A stretch of 64,000 nucleotides of DNA from Clostridium bornimense (GCF_000577895.1 NZ_HG917869.1:496001-560000), one strand, 5' to 3'; positions 43,053 to 51,908 are shown, numbered from the stretch's first letter. A program made the numbers and translations. The notes: a model not told the origin generated them from the letters alone.

Positions 43053-44309
43053 TTACTTATTTCTATTATAGTCTCCGTAAATAAACATATCACATTCTTC
43101 ATTTCGTCTATTTAATAACCCTTGAAGTTCTTTTCCACCAGCATAACGCCATTTTTGAAATTCTGATCTTAATGTTTCCCCTCTAACGCCATTACAGACT
43201 TTTTTATATAAATTCGAAGTATCTAAAAGAGCTGATAACCCTAAATTGTATGCAAAACTACATAATGAATCAAATTCTTTTTGAGCTAATGAAACATTTT
43301 TTGATTTCAAATCCTTATTAATAGTTTTAGCTCTAACATTTATATCTTCCATAAGGGCTTGAGTAGCTTCTGCTTTTGTAACAGATGACTTATTTATTAT
43401 CCATCCACTAGTACTTCCGTATCCTATAGTTTTAACTCCAGCACTATCATAATAAGGTGTAGAACTAAACCCTTCATAAGCCTTAACAAACTCTACAAGA
43501 GCGTTAGATACATATCCATTACTAGCTACTTGACTACTTGCATTTGAATTAGAATTAGATTTTCCTAAAGCATTCCATGTTGCATCCCCCACCATTCCAT
43601 CTGCTGTGAGACCGTTCATTGATTGAAAATTAATTACAGCATTATAAGTTAATTCACCAGCTATCCCATCAACAGTTAAATCATAATCCCTACTATTTAA
43701 TGCTTGTTGAACTTTCTTTATATCAGTTTTTAATGCAGACCATGTTCCATCTCCTACAATGCCATCATCTTCTAATCCTTTCATTGTTTGATATTTCCTT
43801 ACTGCTTTCTCAGTATCATCACCAAAATTTCCATCAATAGCTCCTGGATTACAACACATTATCTTTAAACCATATTGTAGGTATTTAACATAAGTACCAC
43901 TTGATCCAACCTTTAACACTGAAGTCCCTTCACTTCTTGTTGTAGTTTTATTTAGTGCTGCCCACGTAGCACTTCCAGCCATTCCATCAGCTGTAAGACC
44001 ATTATTAGATTGAAATGATAAAACTGTATTATATGTTTCTGAACCTGCAATACCATCAACAGTTATAGTATATCCTTTATCCTTTAATGCTTGCTGTATT
44101 TTTTCAATATCAGATTTTAAAGCCTTCCATGTCCCATCTCCTACTTTGCCATCACTATCTAACCCTTTCATTGTTTGATATTTCCTTACTGCTTTCTCAG
44201 TATCATCACCAAAATTTCCATCAATAGTTCCCGGATTACAACACATAATTTTTATTCCATATTGTAGATAAGTAACATTCTTACCACTTGATCCATTCTT
44301 TAATAACAT
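43053..44309 (-). CDS. GH24 lysozyme with four peptidoglycan-binding repeats
   Basis: A 418-residue cell-wall hydrolase. Residues 1-255 are two nearly identical units of about 125 residues (YLQYGIKIMCCNPGTIDGNF and YLQYGLKIMCCNPGAIDGNF), each with two peptidoglycan-binding_1 domains. A Ser/Asn linker follows, then a phage-type muramidase domain from about 265. The GH24 triad pattern E-x8-D-x5-T is exact in YEG...YYD...T (about 275-290), with GYGST behind it. It has no signal peptide, so it needs a holin or lysis for release; a holin scrap is just upstream on the other strand. RBS AAGGGAGAGG. Likely a domesticated endolysin. Confidence 0.93.
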   Translation of the reverse strand: MLLKNGSSGKNVTYLQYGIKIMCCNPGTIDGNFGDDTEKAVRKYQTMKGLDSDGKVGDGTWKALKSDIEKIQQALKDKGYTITVDGIAGSETYNTVLSFQSNNGLTADGMAGSATWAALNKTTTRSEGTSVLKVGSSGTYVKYLQYGLKIMCCNPGAIDGNFGDDTEKAVRKYQTMKGLEDDGIVGDGTWSALKTDIKKVQQALNSRDYDLTVDGIAGELTYNAVINFQSMNGLTADGMVGDATWNALGKSNSNSNASSQVASNGYVSNALVEFVKAYEGFSSTPYYDSAGVKTIGYGSTSGWIINKSSVTKAEATQALMEDINVRAKTINKDLKSKNVSLAQKEFDSLCSFAYNLGLSALLDTSNLYKKVCNGVRGETLRSEFQKWRYAGGKELQGLLNRRNEECDMFIYGDYNRNK

Positions 44310-44453
44310 AAAAACCTCTCCCTTTTTAAATATCTTTTGATTAGCTAATCATTAAATAAAAAAGGAAAAAATACTTTCTTTGTAAACTATATCTTAAAAA
44401 ATTATTTTTTACTATTTTGTCATTTGTAACTTACTTTATATACTTTTAAGAAG

Positions 44454-44585
44454 GTGTTAACCATAAATAATATAAAAAATTATATTACTGAAGGGTTAGA
44501 ATTATTAGAAATTTGTGCGACATTAGGATTGCCTTTACCTAAAAAATTGCTAGAATCATTAAAGGAATTCCAAGAAAAAGAGTGA
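44454..44585 (+). pseudogene. C-terminal fragment of a phage-type holin
   Basis: A 43-codon frame from GTG 44454 reads YITEGLELLEICATLGLPLP and KKLLESLKEFQEKE. This closely fits the C-terminal tail of the phage_holin_4 (toxin secretion/phage lysis) family, whose members end GLPxPKKLxxALExLKxKE. The membrane helices are absent, and AAGAAG is too near the GTG for a good site. It probably survives from a lysis cassette together with the lysozyme at 43053. Confidence 0.5.
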
Positions 44586-44707
44586 TTTTTATATCACCCT
44601 ATAATCAACTTTTAACATTTTATGAACTTTTAATTGAAATTTAATTCTTTATACCATATAATTTCAATATAAATTAAAAGACATTAAATTAAATATGAGG
44701 TGTTAAT

Positions 44708-45580
44708 ATGGAAGGGACCTATGTGATTTTTACTGATGTTTCATCAGATATTGAAGCAACATTTGTAAAAGAAAATGATGTTCATTTTATCCCAATGAAA
44801 TATATGATAGATTCTGAAGACAAGTTATATACAGGAATGTACGATGAAAACGTTCTTAAAGATTTTTATTCAGCTCAAAAAAATGGTGCTGTGACAAAGA
44901 CAACTCAAATCGCACCCCAGATATATAGTGATATTTGGGAACCAATAGTTAAAGAGGGTAACTCTATAATTTACATTTCTTTATCTAGTGGACTATCAAG
45001 TACTTATCAGTCCTCTGTACTTGCTGCTAATGAATTAATGGAAAAATATCCTGACATAAAAATAATTCCTATAGATTCATTAGCTGGAACAGGTGGAATG
45101 AGCCTTTTAGTTGAACTAGCTATAGAAAATAAAAAGAATGGAATGACCATCGAAGATAATGCAGCATATCTAAATAATCGTAAACATCATATATGCCATT
45201 GGTTTATGGTAGAAGATTTAATGTACTTAAAGCGTGGTGGTCGCGTATCAACAACAACTGCTCTAATTGGTACAACCCTTAATATCAAACCAATATTAAA
45301 GATAAATGACGAAGGTAAATTAGTTCCTATTGCTAAAAAAAGAGGAATAAAAGCAGCATTAAAAGAACTTCTTAACTTATATGAAATAGCTAGTGAAGGT
45401 GGAGAGGAAAGAATTTATATAACTCACGCCGATTGTATTGATAATGCAAAGAAGCTTGAAAAAGCAATTCTAGAAAAAAATCCTAAATGTAAAATAACTA
45501 TACTTATGCTAAATCCTGTTATCGGATCCCATACAGGTCCAGGTATGATAGCAATTCTTCATTTTGGAAAGAAAATATAA
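44708..45580 (+). CDS. DegV-family fatty-acid-binding protein
   Basis: A 290-residue DegV/FakB-like protein: FTDVSSDIEATFVKENDVHF, TKTTQIAPQIYSDIWEPIV, SLSSGLSSTYQSSVLAANEL (headgroup Ser-Ser-Thr), YLKRGGRVSTTTALIGT and GPGMIAILHFGK. It should bind a fatty acid for phosphorylation by a FakA-like kinase not seen here. It differs from the one at 33732. The first Asp-Ser-Ser motif is Asp-Val-Ser-Ser. Monocistronic; terminator at 45679-45729. Confidence 0.9.
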   Translation: MEGTYVIFTDVSSDIEATFVKENDVHFIPMKYMIDSEDKLYTGMYDENVLKDFYSAQKNGAVTKTTQIAPQIYSDIWEPIVKEGNSIIYISLSSGLSSTYQSSVLAANELMEKYPDIKIIPIDSLAGTGGMSLLVELAIENKKNGMTIEDNAAYLNNRKHHICHWFMVEDLMYLKRGGRVSTTTALIGTTLNIKPILKINDEGKLVPIAKKRGIKAALKELLNLYEIASEGGEERIYITHADCIDNAKKLEKAILEKNPKCKITILMLNPVIGSHTGPGMIAILHFGKKI

Positions 45581-45678
45581 TCTTCTATTGTAAAACTTAT
45601 TTCTTATGCTAAAAGCAAATAGTGATATACAAATGGACTAGCTATTACAAATTTGCTATCACAGATATATATAAATTA

Positions 45679-45729
45679 AGGGTTAAAACATAATATCTAT
45701 TTAAAGTATTATGTTTTAACCCTATTTTA
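45679..45729. terminator. Bidirectional terminator
   Basis: AGGGTTAAAACATAATA / TATTATGTTTTAACCCT, a 17-bp perfect stem, between two convergent genes. Confidence 0.88.
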
Positions 45730-45769
45730 GGTTTATAGATTTTATCCCATAATATATAATTAACTTTGT

Positions 45770-46372
45770 CTATAAACTAACATCAATACTACATTTTTCT
45801 ACTATACTACAAATAGCATTATTTCTTGCATCATCAAATCTTCTAAACATCTTTTTAGCCTCTTCTTTGTTGCTATAAACCTTCCAATATCCACATAATA
45901 AACATTTCTTCTTTGGATTATCTATAAAACTTTTCACATCATTAATAGGATATCCTAAAAATATACCTAGTTCATGGGGGCAATTACATTCAGCATATCT
46001 TTCTTGTAATTCTGCCAAAACATCTTCGATATTATTTGTATTATGATAACCTATCATTTTTAAAAATCTGTTGTTTTCGGGGTTAACTAAACATTTCTTC
46101 AATTGATAATAATCATAAATCAATAATATGAAGTTTTCTTTATCCTCTTTTAATACAATGTGACATAAGTTCATTTTATCAATACATTGTTTTCCATGGG
46201 TATTCCATAAATAAAATGTCCCTTTTGCATCCTTCTTCTTTACCGTTAACGTTATAGATGGCTTTAATTTTGCATTTATCAATGATACATTATAACTTAT
46301 AAAAGTTTCAATATATTGTCGCCCTTCCAATCTTCCTAATAAATTATAAAAATCACATAAATTATTTACCAT
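45770..46372 (-). CDS. DUF3793 protein
   Basis: A 200-residue protein of the DUF3793 family, which I recognise from the order VNNLCDFYNLLGRLEGRQYI, RFLKMIGY, CPHELGIFLGYPINDVKSFI and KCLLCGYWKVYSNKEEAKKM. Family members are nearly always beside a flavodoxin in anaerobes, as here (12-base gap). Conserved Cys, His and the E-x-G-x-F-L-G-Y-P block suggest metal or haem handling, but no function is shown. It shares the flavodoxin's Fur-type promoter, so iron-starvation expression is predicted. Confidence 0.85.
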   Translation of the reverse strand: MVNNLCDFYNLLGRLEGRQYIETFISYNVSLINAKLKPSITLTVKKKDAKGTFYLWNTHGKQCIDKMNLCHIVLKEDKENFILLIYDYYQLKKCLVNPENNRFLKMIGYHNTNNIEDVLAELQERYAECNCPHELGIFLGYPINDVKSFIDNPKKKCLLCGYWKVYSNKEEAKKMFRRFDDARNNAICSIVEKCSIDVSL

Positions 46373-46384
46373 CGCTCTACTTCC

Positions 46385-46816
46385 CTATTTTATAATATCT
46401 GCTATTTTTCTTCCGTATTCAATACATTGACTTGCATTTTCACCTTCTGGCTCATAATTAACTATTAATGGATCCAAAATTATATTATTTCCTTCTGATC
46501 TCATTTCTTCTTCCCAATTTCTCATCCATTCTCCATCGCCCCATCCATAAGATCCAAATAGCGCTATTTTCTTACCTTTTAATTCTTCTCTTATTGAATC
46601 TAACATAGGTAAAAATTCACCAATTTCTAGTTCTTCATCACCCATTGACGGGCATCCTAATACAATGCAACTATCATCCTTAATAGTATCACTATTGATA
46701 GTATCCATAGATACATTAAGAATTTCTATCTCTATTCCTTTTTCCTTAACTCCTTCCCCTATTAATTTAGCCATTCTTTCTGTATTACCTGTTCCAGTCC
46801 AATATATTATTTTCAT
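46385..46816 (-). CDS. Flavodoxin, Fur-linked
   Basis: A 143-residue flavodoxin with FMN loop TGTGNTERMAKLI (residues 6-18) and FGSYGWGDGEWMRNWEEE near 87. It is a close relative of the one at 40942. Two Fur boxes flank its consensus promoter (46839-46857 and 46896-46920), which fits the known swap of ferredoxin for flavodoxin when iron is short. RBS CGAGGAGGTAG is ideally placed. Downstream DUF3793 is cotranscribed. Confidence 0.93.
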   Translation of the reverse strand: MKIIYWTGTGNTERMAKLIGEGVKEKGIEIEILNVSMDTINSDTIKDDSCIVLGCPSMGDEELEIGEFLPMLDSIREELKGKKIALFGSYGWGDGEWMRNWEEEMRSEGNNIILDPLIVNYEPEGENASQCIEYGRKIADIIK

Positions 46817-46838
46817 ATACTACCTCCTCGCTTTAATT

Positions 46839-46857
46839 GAGAATAATTATCATTTAT
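46839..46857 (-). promoter_or_regulatory. Fur box downstream of the flavodoxin -10
   Basis: GAGAATAATTATCATTTAT matches the 19-bp Fur consensus at 13 positions. It sits between the -10 (46865-46870) and the start codon, like the box of the dehydratase-like operon. Confidence 0.7.
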
Positions 46858-46864
46858 TATTTAT

Positions 46865-46893
46865 ATATTACTTCTATTTTATTCCATTGTCAA
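46865..46893 (-). promoter_or_regulatory. Flavodoxin promoter
   Basis: TTGACA (46888-46893) and TAATAT (46865-46870) are 17 bases apart on the minus strand. TTGACAATGGAA and AAGTAATA are shared with the promoter at 6829-6857. Confidence 0.75.
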
Positions 46894-46895
46894 TA

Positions 46896-46920
46896 CTAAT
46901 TGAAAATAATTTTCAATTAG
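46896..46920 (-). promoter_or_regulatory. Perfect 25-bp palindrome, upstream Fur box
   Basis: Arms CTAATTGAAAAT and ATTTTCAATTAG surround a single A. The centre GAAAATAATTTTC resembles the Fur consensus, and it overlaps the region just upstream of the -35. Confidence 0.65.
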
Positions 46921-46983
46921 TATATTATTTTGGGGATTTTCCCCGTTTAAAAAATCGTAAATCTAATTTCCTATTGTAATGCT

Positions 46984-47027
46984 AAAAGCCTTATCAAGTA
47001 TATTTATCACTTAATAAGGCTTTTTAA
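46984..47027. terminator. Terminator in the gap between flavodoxin and CAP genes
   Basis: AAAAGCCTTAT / ATAAGGCTTTT with a 19-base loop and flanking A and T runs. It insulates the flavodoxin promoter from the genes to its right or left. Confidence 0.7.
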
Positions 47028-47135
47028 CAACATTTTAAAGTAAAAATGAAAACTATGTAACGTATTATATTTTAATCCACCACTTACTATCACTTAAGAA
47101 AAAATTGATAAAGGTTGTACGCCTCTGCCTAAAAT

Positions 47136-47780
47136 TTATTTATAAAATTCTTCAGTGGCATATATTTTTGCTTCATTTTTATATATACCAACACCGGTGC
47201 TAGTATACTTAGTAGACAATATGTTTTCTTTATGACCTGCTGAATTCATCCAACTTTTCACAAATTCTTCAGCAACTACTTCAGGATTTTCTTCAGCAGT
47301 TATCCATGCAATATTTTCTGCCCATGCTGTATATGTTACTCCTTCTTCTTTCATCTTAACTGTAATCAAATTTCCTGACAAATCTTTATGATCAAAATAT
47401 CCGTTATTCCCCATATCTTTGGACTTTTCCTTTGCATACTTTGCCATAGTTGAATTATTACTATACTCCTGGATTCCTATTTTTCTTCGTTCCGCATTAA
47501 TCTTCTCAAATATTAATCTTTCTACCTTTGTCTCAAAATCTTCTTCTATAACTTCAGTTTCTACAATATCACTTATTCCTTTCGTCTCTTCTTCAACAAC
47601 TACTTCTTCGGTTTCTTTTATCACTTCTTCAACAATTTCCGCATCTATAATTTCTGGTTTTTTAACTACTGAATCCTTATTATCATCTTGTGGCATATGC
47701 AAATATAATGAATGAGTAACAAGAGATATTGATACTACTATAGCAATTACTTTTAGGATATTTATCATAATCTTAGTCAT
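47136..47780 (-). CDS. Secreted or anchored CAP-domain protein
   Basis: A 214-residue protein. ATG at 47780 is the start, behind AGGAGGG. Residues 1-25 form a signal/anchor helix (MTKIMINILKVIAIVVSISL), residues 30-90 are a very acidic low-complexity linker (EEVIKETEEVVVEEETKG), and the rest is a CAP/SCP domain: KINAERRKIG, MAKYAKEKSKDMGNNGYFDH, WAENIAW, WMNSAGHKENIL. The His and Glu of the CAP cleft are present. Clostridial relatives are linked to spore coat or cell surface and their activity is unclear. Monocistronic. Confidence 0.88.
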   Translation of the reverse strand: MTKIMINILKVIAIVVSISLVTHSLYLHMPQDDNKDSVVKKPEIIDAEIVEEVIKETEEVVVEEETKGISDIVETEVIEEDFETKVERLIFEKINAERRKIGIQEYSNNSTMAKYAKEKSKDMGNNGYFDHKDLSGNLITVKMKEEGVTYTAWAENIAWITAEENPEVVAEEFVKSWMNSAGHKENILSTKYTSTGVGIYKNEAKIYATEEFYK

Positions 47781-47932
47781 TTTTTCCCTCCTAACCCACA
47801 CCATATGTCATCTTATGTAAAATTATAAGGTATTTTGTAATCTTTTTCAATATATCCTTAATCTAGAAGCTGATTTTAATACTTCAACAACTTCTAAGGT
47901 CTTCTACTTTTAAATTATATTTTAGAAACATC

Positions 47933-48190
47933 TTATAAAAACAGTAACCATTTACAATTCATAAGATCATATTTTAAATTATAGTTACTTTCTATCCCAT
48001 CAATGATACTACTACAGGTAAATTTCCACATTGGATTTCCTGCAATTCTCTCATATTCCCTATTCAAAACTCTATTTATCTTTATAACTTTTGTATCTTC
48101 ATCTTCTTCAACTCTAAATTTTACAGGATTAATTTTGCCCTTATCATCAAACCAAGCTACCATTTCCACTGTTTTAGCAATTCTATTCAT
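47933..48190 (-). CDS. Small protein cotranscribed with dinB
   Basis: An 85-residue soluble protein (MNRIAKTVEMVAWFDDKGKI at the start) with beta strands IAKTVEMVAWFD, NPVKFRVEED and TKVIKINRVL, and a final YNLKYDLMNCKWLLFL. No family is recognised, but similar small genes follow dinB in other clostridia as I recall. It lies 13 bases after dinB with AAGGAG at its start, so it should be expressed with the SOS response. It might act with the polymerase; no evidence beyond position. Confidence 0.65.
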   Translation of the reverse strand: MNRIAKTVEMVAWFDDKGKINPVKFRVEEDEDTKVIKINRVLNREYERIAGNPMWKFTCSSIIDGIESNYNLKYDLMNCKWLLFL

Positions 48191-48203
48191 TTATTGTCAC
48201 TCC

Positions 48204-49448
48204 TTATAGTATGCTTCCCATCATCGGATAATCTGTTTCTCCCACTCCACCATTTAAAGGTTTTACATCTGAATTTATAAATGTTGAACGTATTATTGAT
48301 GTATTACCATATTTATTCCGTATATCATCAACTACTTTGTCTATAGCTCTTAATTTATCTACCTTCTTATCATCAAAAAATGTCCTTTGATAAAATTCAT
48401 TATCACAAAGGTTAGTTAATCTAATGCCAATCTGACGAATACTTTCTCCTCTCCAAGTGTCATCAAAAACTTTCGTTGCTTCTCTAAAAATAATTTCCGT
48501 TGAATCAGTTATAATTTCCAATGTTTTCTGATGTGAATACCTATAAAAATCACTATTTTTTATTGATACTACTATGACATTACACATTGAAGCATTATTT
48601 CTGAGTCGCATTGCCGCTGTTTCAATAAGAGATAATAATATTTTTAGCGCTTCTTCTCTATCATTTACATCATGAGACATTGTAATGGAATTTCCTATTC
48701 CTTTAACTTCTATGTAATTTTTATCCCTAACTTCTGAATTATCTATGCCATTAGCATAATTATGTATTAATATTCCATGACTTTTGAGCTTATTTTTTAA
48801 GATATTAACATCAAACTTTGCTAATTCCCCTATAGTATTAATATTAAGCTGTGATAATTTCTTCTCTGTAGCTCTTCCCACCATAAAAAGATCCCCTACT
48901 GATAACGGCCATAATTTTTGTTGTATTTCTTCTTTAAATAATGTATATATTGAATTCTTATTTTTAAAATCACTAGCCATTTTTGCTAATAATTTATTTG
49001 TACTTATTCCTATGTTTACTGTAAATCCTAATTCTTTTTCAATTCTATCCTTTATTTCAATAGCCTTTTCCATATAGTTATAGTTAAAATGACTCATATC
49101 CATAAAGACTTCATCAACAGAATATCGCTGTATTAAGGGTGAATACTGGCATAGTAATTGATACATAGCATCACTACATTTCATAAATAAATCATAATTA
49201 GGAGGAAATATCTTAATCTCTGGACATTTTGTAAGAGCTGACAAAATAGTCTCTCCTGTTTGTATATTGTACTCTTTAGCAGGAATAGACTTAGCCAGTA
49301 CAATGCCATGACGGTCCTCAGAGTTTCCCCCAATTATCGATGGTATCATTCTTATATCAATATTATTTTCTCCATATTGTCTTTGATAAGCTGCTGTCCA
49401 TGACAAATATGCTGAATTAACATCTATGTGAAATATAATTTTTTCCAT
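48204..49448 (-). CDS. dinB: DNA polymerase IV (Y family)
   Basis: A 414-residue Y-family polymerase. The start is ATG 49448 with GAGG 9 bases upstream. Catalytic motifs are FHIDVNSAYLSW (first Asp), YSVDEVFMDMSH (SVDE pair), and the helix-hairpin-helix LSQLNINTIGELAKFD; the C-terminal finger/little-finger domain is complete. It copies damaged templates with low fidelity. A SOS box (49492-49503) lies upstream, which matches the usual LexA control. The final PMMGSIL lacks a clear clamp-binding motif. A small gene follows in the operon. Confidence 0.95.
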   Translation of the reverse strand: MEKIIFHIDVNSAYLSWTAAYQRQYGENNIDIRMIPSIIGGNSEDRHGIVLAKSIPAKEYNIQTGETILSALTKCPEIKIFPPNYDLFMKCSDAMYQLLCQYSPLIQRYSVDEVFMDMSHFNYNYMEKAIEIKDRIEKELGFTVNIGISTNKLLAKMASDFKNKNSIYTLFKEEIQQKLWPLSVGDLFMVGRATEKKLSQLNINTIGELAKFDVNILKNKLKSHGILIHNYANGIDNSEVRDKNYIEVKGIGNSITMSHDVNDREEALKILLSLIETAAMRLRNNASMCNVIVVSIKNSDFYRYSHQKTLEIITDSTEIIFREATKVFDDTWRGESIRQIGIRLTNLCDNEFYQRTFFDDKKVDKLRAIDKVVDDIRNKYGNTSIIRSTFINSDVKPLNGGVGETDYPMMGSIL

Positions 49449-49491
49449 ATTGATCATCCTCTAGAAATATATTTATACATATATATTACAA

Positions 49492-49503
49492 GAACATTTG
49501 TTC
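49492..49503. promoter_or_regulatory. LexA/SOS box of dinB
   Basis: GAACATTTGTTC, with G next, fits the Gram-positive SOS consensus CGAAC-N4-GTTCG, 44 bases upstream of the dinB start. Confidence 0.8.
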
Positions 49504-49695
49504 GTATGTAAAGGGGTAATTTTTTATAAATCTTTTATCATCCTCTTTAAAGTAAAAAACTACTACATCTCCTTTATAATTTTTAGATAGTTTTTATCAA
49601 CATCAACACAAAAGTTCCTTTTATGGTATAATTTACTACAAACTACTGAAAATCTTTATAACATTACTAGTAAATCTATGAAAGGAGATGATCTA

Positions 49696-50382
49696 TTGGC
49701 TTTTTTACTAAAAAATGTAGTACCATGGGGCCGCACATTAGATGAATATAAAACTATGTTTCAGCTAAATTATGAGGACTTAATTTCTAAAAAATTTATA
49801 GGCTTTGGAGATGGTCCTGCTAGCTTTAATACTGAAGTTACTAAATTAGGTGGTCGTGTTCTATCTCTAGATCCAATTTATAAATATAGCAAGAAAGACA
49901 TATATGAAAGAATTTTAGAAACAAAATCTATCATAATAAGAGAGATGAATAATAATTTATATAATTATAATTAGGATAAAATTAAAAATCTTGATGAATT
50001 ATTAGAAGTTAGGATATCCGCTATGAATAGATTTTTAGATGATTATGAAAAAGGATTGTCTGAAAATAGATATATATATCATGAACTTCCTTCTAAAACT
50101 TCTTTTGATAACTATACCTTTGATATTGGTCTTAGCTCTCACTTTCTTTTAATGTATACCTCACTAGGTTTAGAATTCCACATCAAAGCACTTAATGAAA
50201 TGCTACGTATTTGCAAAGAAGTGCGTATTTTCCCTATCACTGATTTAGATGGCATGAAATCTAAGCTTGCTAATGACGTAATAAATTACTTTGAAAAAAA
50301 CTATATTGTAAAAGTTGTAAAAACTGATTATGAATTTCAAAAACATAGTAATGAAGTTTTAATAGTCAAAAACATATTATAA
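49696..50382 (+). pseudogene. SAM-dependent methyltransferase-like gene split by an amber codon
   Basis: The frame from TTG 49696 (AAAGGAG 8 bases upstream) reads MAFLLKNVVPWGRTLDEYKT, then FIGFGDGPASFNTEVTKLGG (SAM-binding G-x-G-like turn) and VLSLDPIYKYS. TAG at 49972-49974 interrupts it, and the same frame continues DKIKNLDELLEVR, FDIGLSSHFLLMYTSLGLEF (second half of the methyltransferase core) and ends at 50382. So one in-frame stop separates two halves of a 228-codon gene. A Trp codon one base away is a simple origin. It is most likely a recent pseudogene; ATG 50023 could start a C-terminal fragment. Confidence 0.75.
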
Positions 50383-50401
50383 TTATGAAAGGTTAGATTT
50401 T

Positions 50402-50572
50402 ATGATTTTTGCTATCTTACTTGGTGTATTCTTTATATCTTTTTTCTTTACCAACTTTGTACTATTATTAGAAGATATACGAGATAAAAAGTCCACAATG
50501 AAACAAACTATTAGATGCATAATTTGTTTAATATTGATATGGATTTCTATGATCATAATTTTAAAAATATAA
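50402..50572 (+). CDS. Small two-helix membrane protein
   Basis: A 56-residue protein behind AAAGG, 20 bases after the methyltransferase-like gene. Two hydrophobic helices (MIFAILLGVFFISFFFTNFV and CIICLILIWISMIIILKI) flank a charged loop EDIRDKKSTMK. Its position suggests cotranscription with the broken gene. No family recognised. Confidence 0.5.
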   Translation: MIFAILLGVFFISFFFTNFVLLLEDIRDKKSTMKQTIRCIICLILIWISMIIILKI

Positions 50573-50576
50573 AATA

Positions 50577-50607
50577 AGGATAGCTATGTGAAATACAAAG
50601 CTATCCT
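50577..50607. terminator. Bidirectional terminator
   Basis: AGGATAGCT / AGCTATCCT with a 13-base loop. It ends within the last codons of the MATE gene on the minus strand and closes the plus-strand unit. Confidence 0.75.
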
Positions 50608-51908
50608 ATATTAAATTTTATTATATATAAAACATAAGCCGCTATGCCTTTAAAAACACTTGATAATGATATACTTAACCAAATTCCTGATACACCTATA
50701 AAGTTTACAAATAATAGTGCCATAGGAATTCTAAGAGTAGTAAATATTATGCTAATGTAGGCGGGTATCTTAGGTTCTCCAACCCCTGTAAATAATCCAT
50801 TAGATACCATTTCTACTGCACTAAAAACTTGTGATATCGCAATTATTCTAAGATATTCACTAGATAATTTTATAGTATTACTATCCCTTATAAATATTTT
50901 TGATAAAAATTCAGGAAAGAAAATAAATACCGTTGTTGTAATTATAGAATATATAACTGCAATTTTAATAGAACTTTTGTATCCTTGTAATACCCTCTCA
51001 AGCTTTTTAGCTCCGAAATTTTGACCCGAAAAACTAGATACTGCTCCATTTAATCCACCTATGATCATAAATGTAATTGATTCTATTTGCAAACCTATTT
51101 TCTGAGCTGCAATGGCATCTGATCCAAATATAGCAATAATTCTAGCTAATACTATATTTACCAGTGTAAATAAAACTCTTTGAAATGCCATTGGAAAACC
51201 TAATACTATTATTTCTTTAATCTTACCTAAATCAATACTAATATTAAAATCATATCTAAATATATGTTTTCCTCTATATCTAAATATTAAAAATAGTATT
51301 ATATTTGATATTAATGTGGCAATAGCTGATCCAATTACGCCTAATTTAAGCCCATATATAAAAATAGGATTTAAAATTATATTAATAACAATACCGATAG
51401 CATTAATTTTTAATGCACTTTTATTATTGCCATAGCTGTTTAGGATTCTAGTATACAACGTATTAAAAAATATAAATACCATATTAGGTCCATTTATAGC
51501 TAAATACCAATACGCTTTTACCTCAACCTCTGAATTATTTAACTTCAAAAATCCAATTAGAAATTTACCACCAAATACTAAAATGCTACAATATATTAAC
51601 GATATAATTAAATTAACTAAAATACCAGAATTAATGTACTTCTTAATATCCAAATCGTTTTTACTTCCTATAGCATGAGCTACTTTTATTCCTGTTCCAA
51701 TGACGACTAATGCATTAATTGAATATCCTAATCCAATAAAAAAACTTGAAGATCCAATACTGGCAACAGCATTACTTCCAAGAGAACCTACACAAAGCAT
51801 ATCTACTAAGTTATATGAAAATTGCAATAAGGAGCTTCCCATTATAGGTATTGCTAAAGAAAGTATTACTTTTGTTACATTTCCCTTTGTTAAATCTAGC
51901 TTTTTCAT
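50601..51908 (-). CDS. MATE-family multidrug/cation exporter
   Basis: A 435-residue transporter with 12 membrane helices. MATE landmarks include IPIMGSSLLQFSYNLVDMLC, VGSLGSNAVASIGSSSFFIG in the first lobe and LGFPMAFQRVLFTLVNIVLA, FGSDAIAAQKIGLQIESITF in the second. It exports organic cations or drugs with Na+ or H+. It is the third gene after arsR and arsC, 20 bases from arsC, and so probably under the ArsR operator. No arsB or acr3 is present, so it may take a place in the arsenic response or simply share the promoter. Confidence 0.9.
   Translation of the reverse strand: MKKLDLTKGNVTKVILSLAIPIMGSSLLQFSYNLVDMLCVGSLGSNAVASIGSSSFFIGLGYSINALVVIGTGIKVAHAIGSKNDLDIKKYINSGILVNLIISLIYCSILVFGGKFLIGFLKLNNSEVEVKAYWYLAINGPNMVFIFFNTLYTRILNSYGNNKSALKINAIGIVINIILNPIFIYGLKLGVIGSAIATLISNIILFLIFRYRGKHIFRYDFNISIDLGKIKEIIVLGFPMAFQRVLFTLVNIVLARIIAIFGSDAIAAQKIGLQIESITFMIIGGLNGAVSSFSGQNFGAKKLERVLQGYKSSIKIAVIYSIITTTVFIFFPEFLSKIFIRDSNTIKLSSEYLRIIAISQVFSAVEMVSNGLFTGVGEPKIPAYISIIFTTLRIPMALLFVNFIGVSGIWLSISLSSVFKGIAAYVLYIIKFNIG

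Noticed and set aside
44338-44351. TGATTAGCTAATCA palindrome upstream of the lysozyme
   Set aside because: Differs from the GTTAG-N6-CTAAC sites; with the AT content a 14-bp palindrome may be chance, and no regulator is linked to it.
43053-44585. Prophage
   Set aside because: Only a lysozyme and a holin scrap; no capsid, terminase, integrase or phage repressor genes.
46931-46945. GGGGATTTTCCCC mini-hairpin near the flavodoxin promoter
   Set aside because: Very short, no T run, no conserved partner; not enough for a feature.
49972-49974. TAG as a recoded codon (pyrrolysine)
   Set aside because: No pylTSBCD genes in the window and the family position fits a Trp; a nonsense change or error is simpler.
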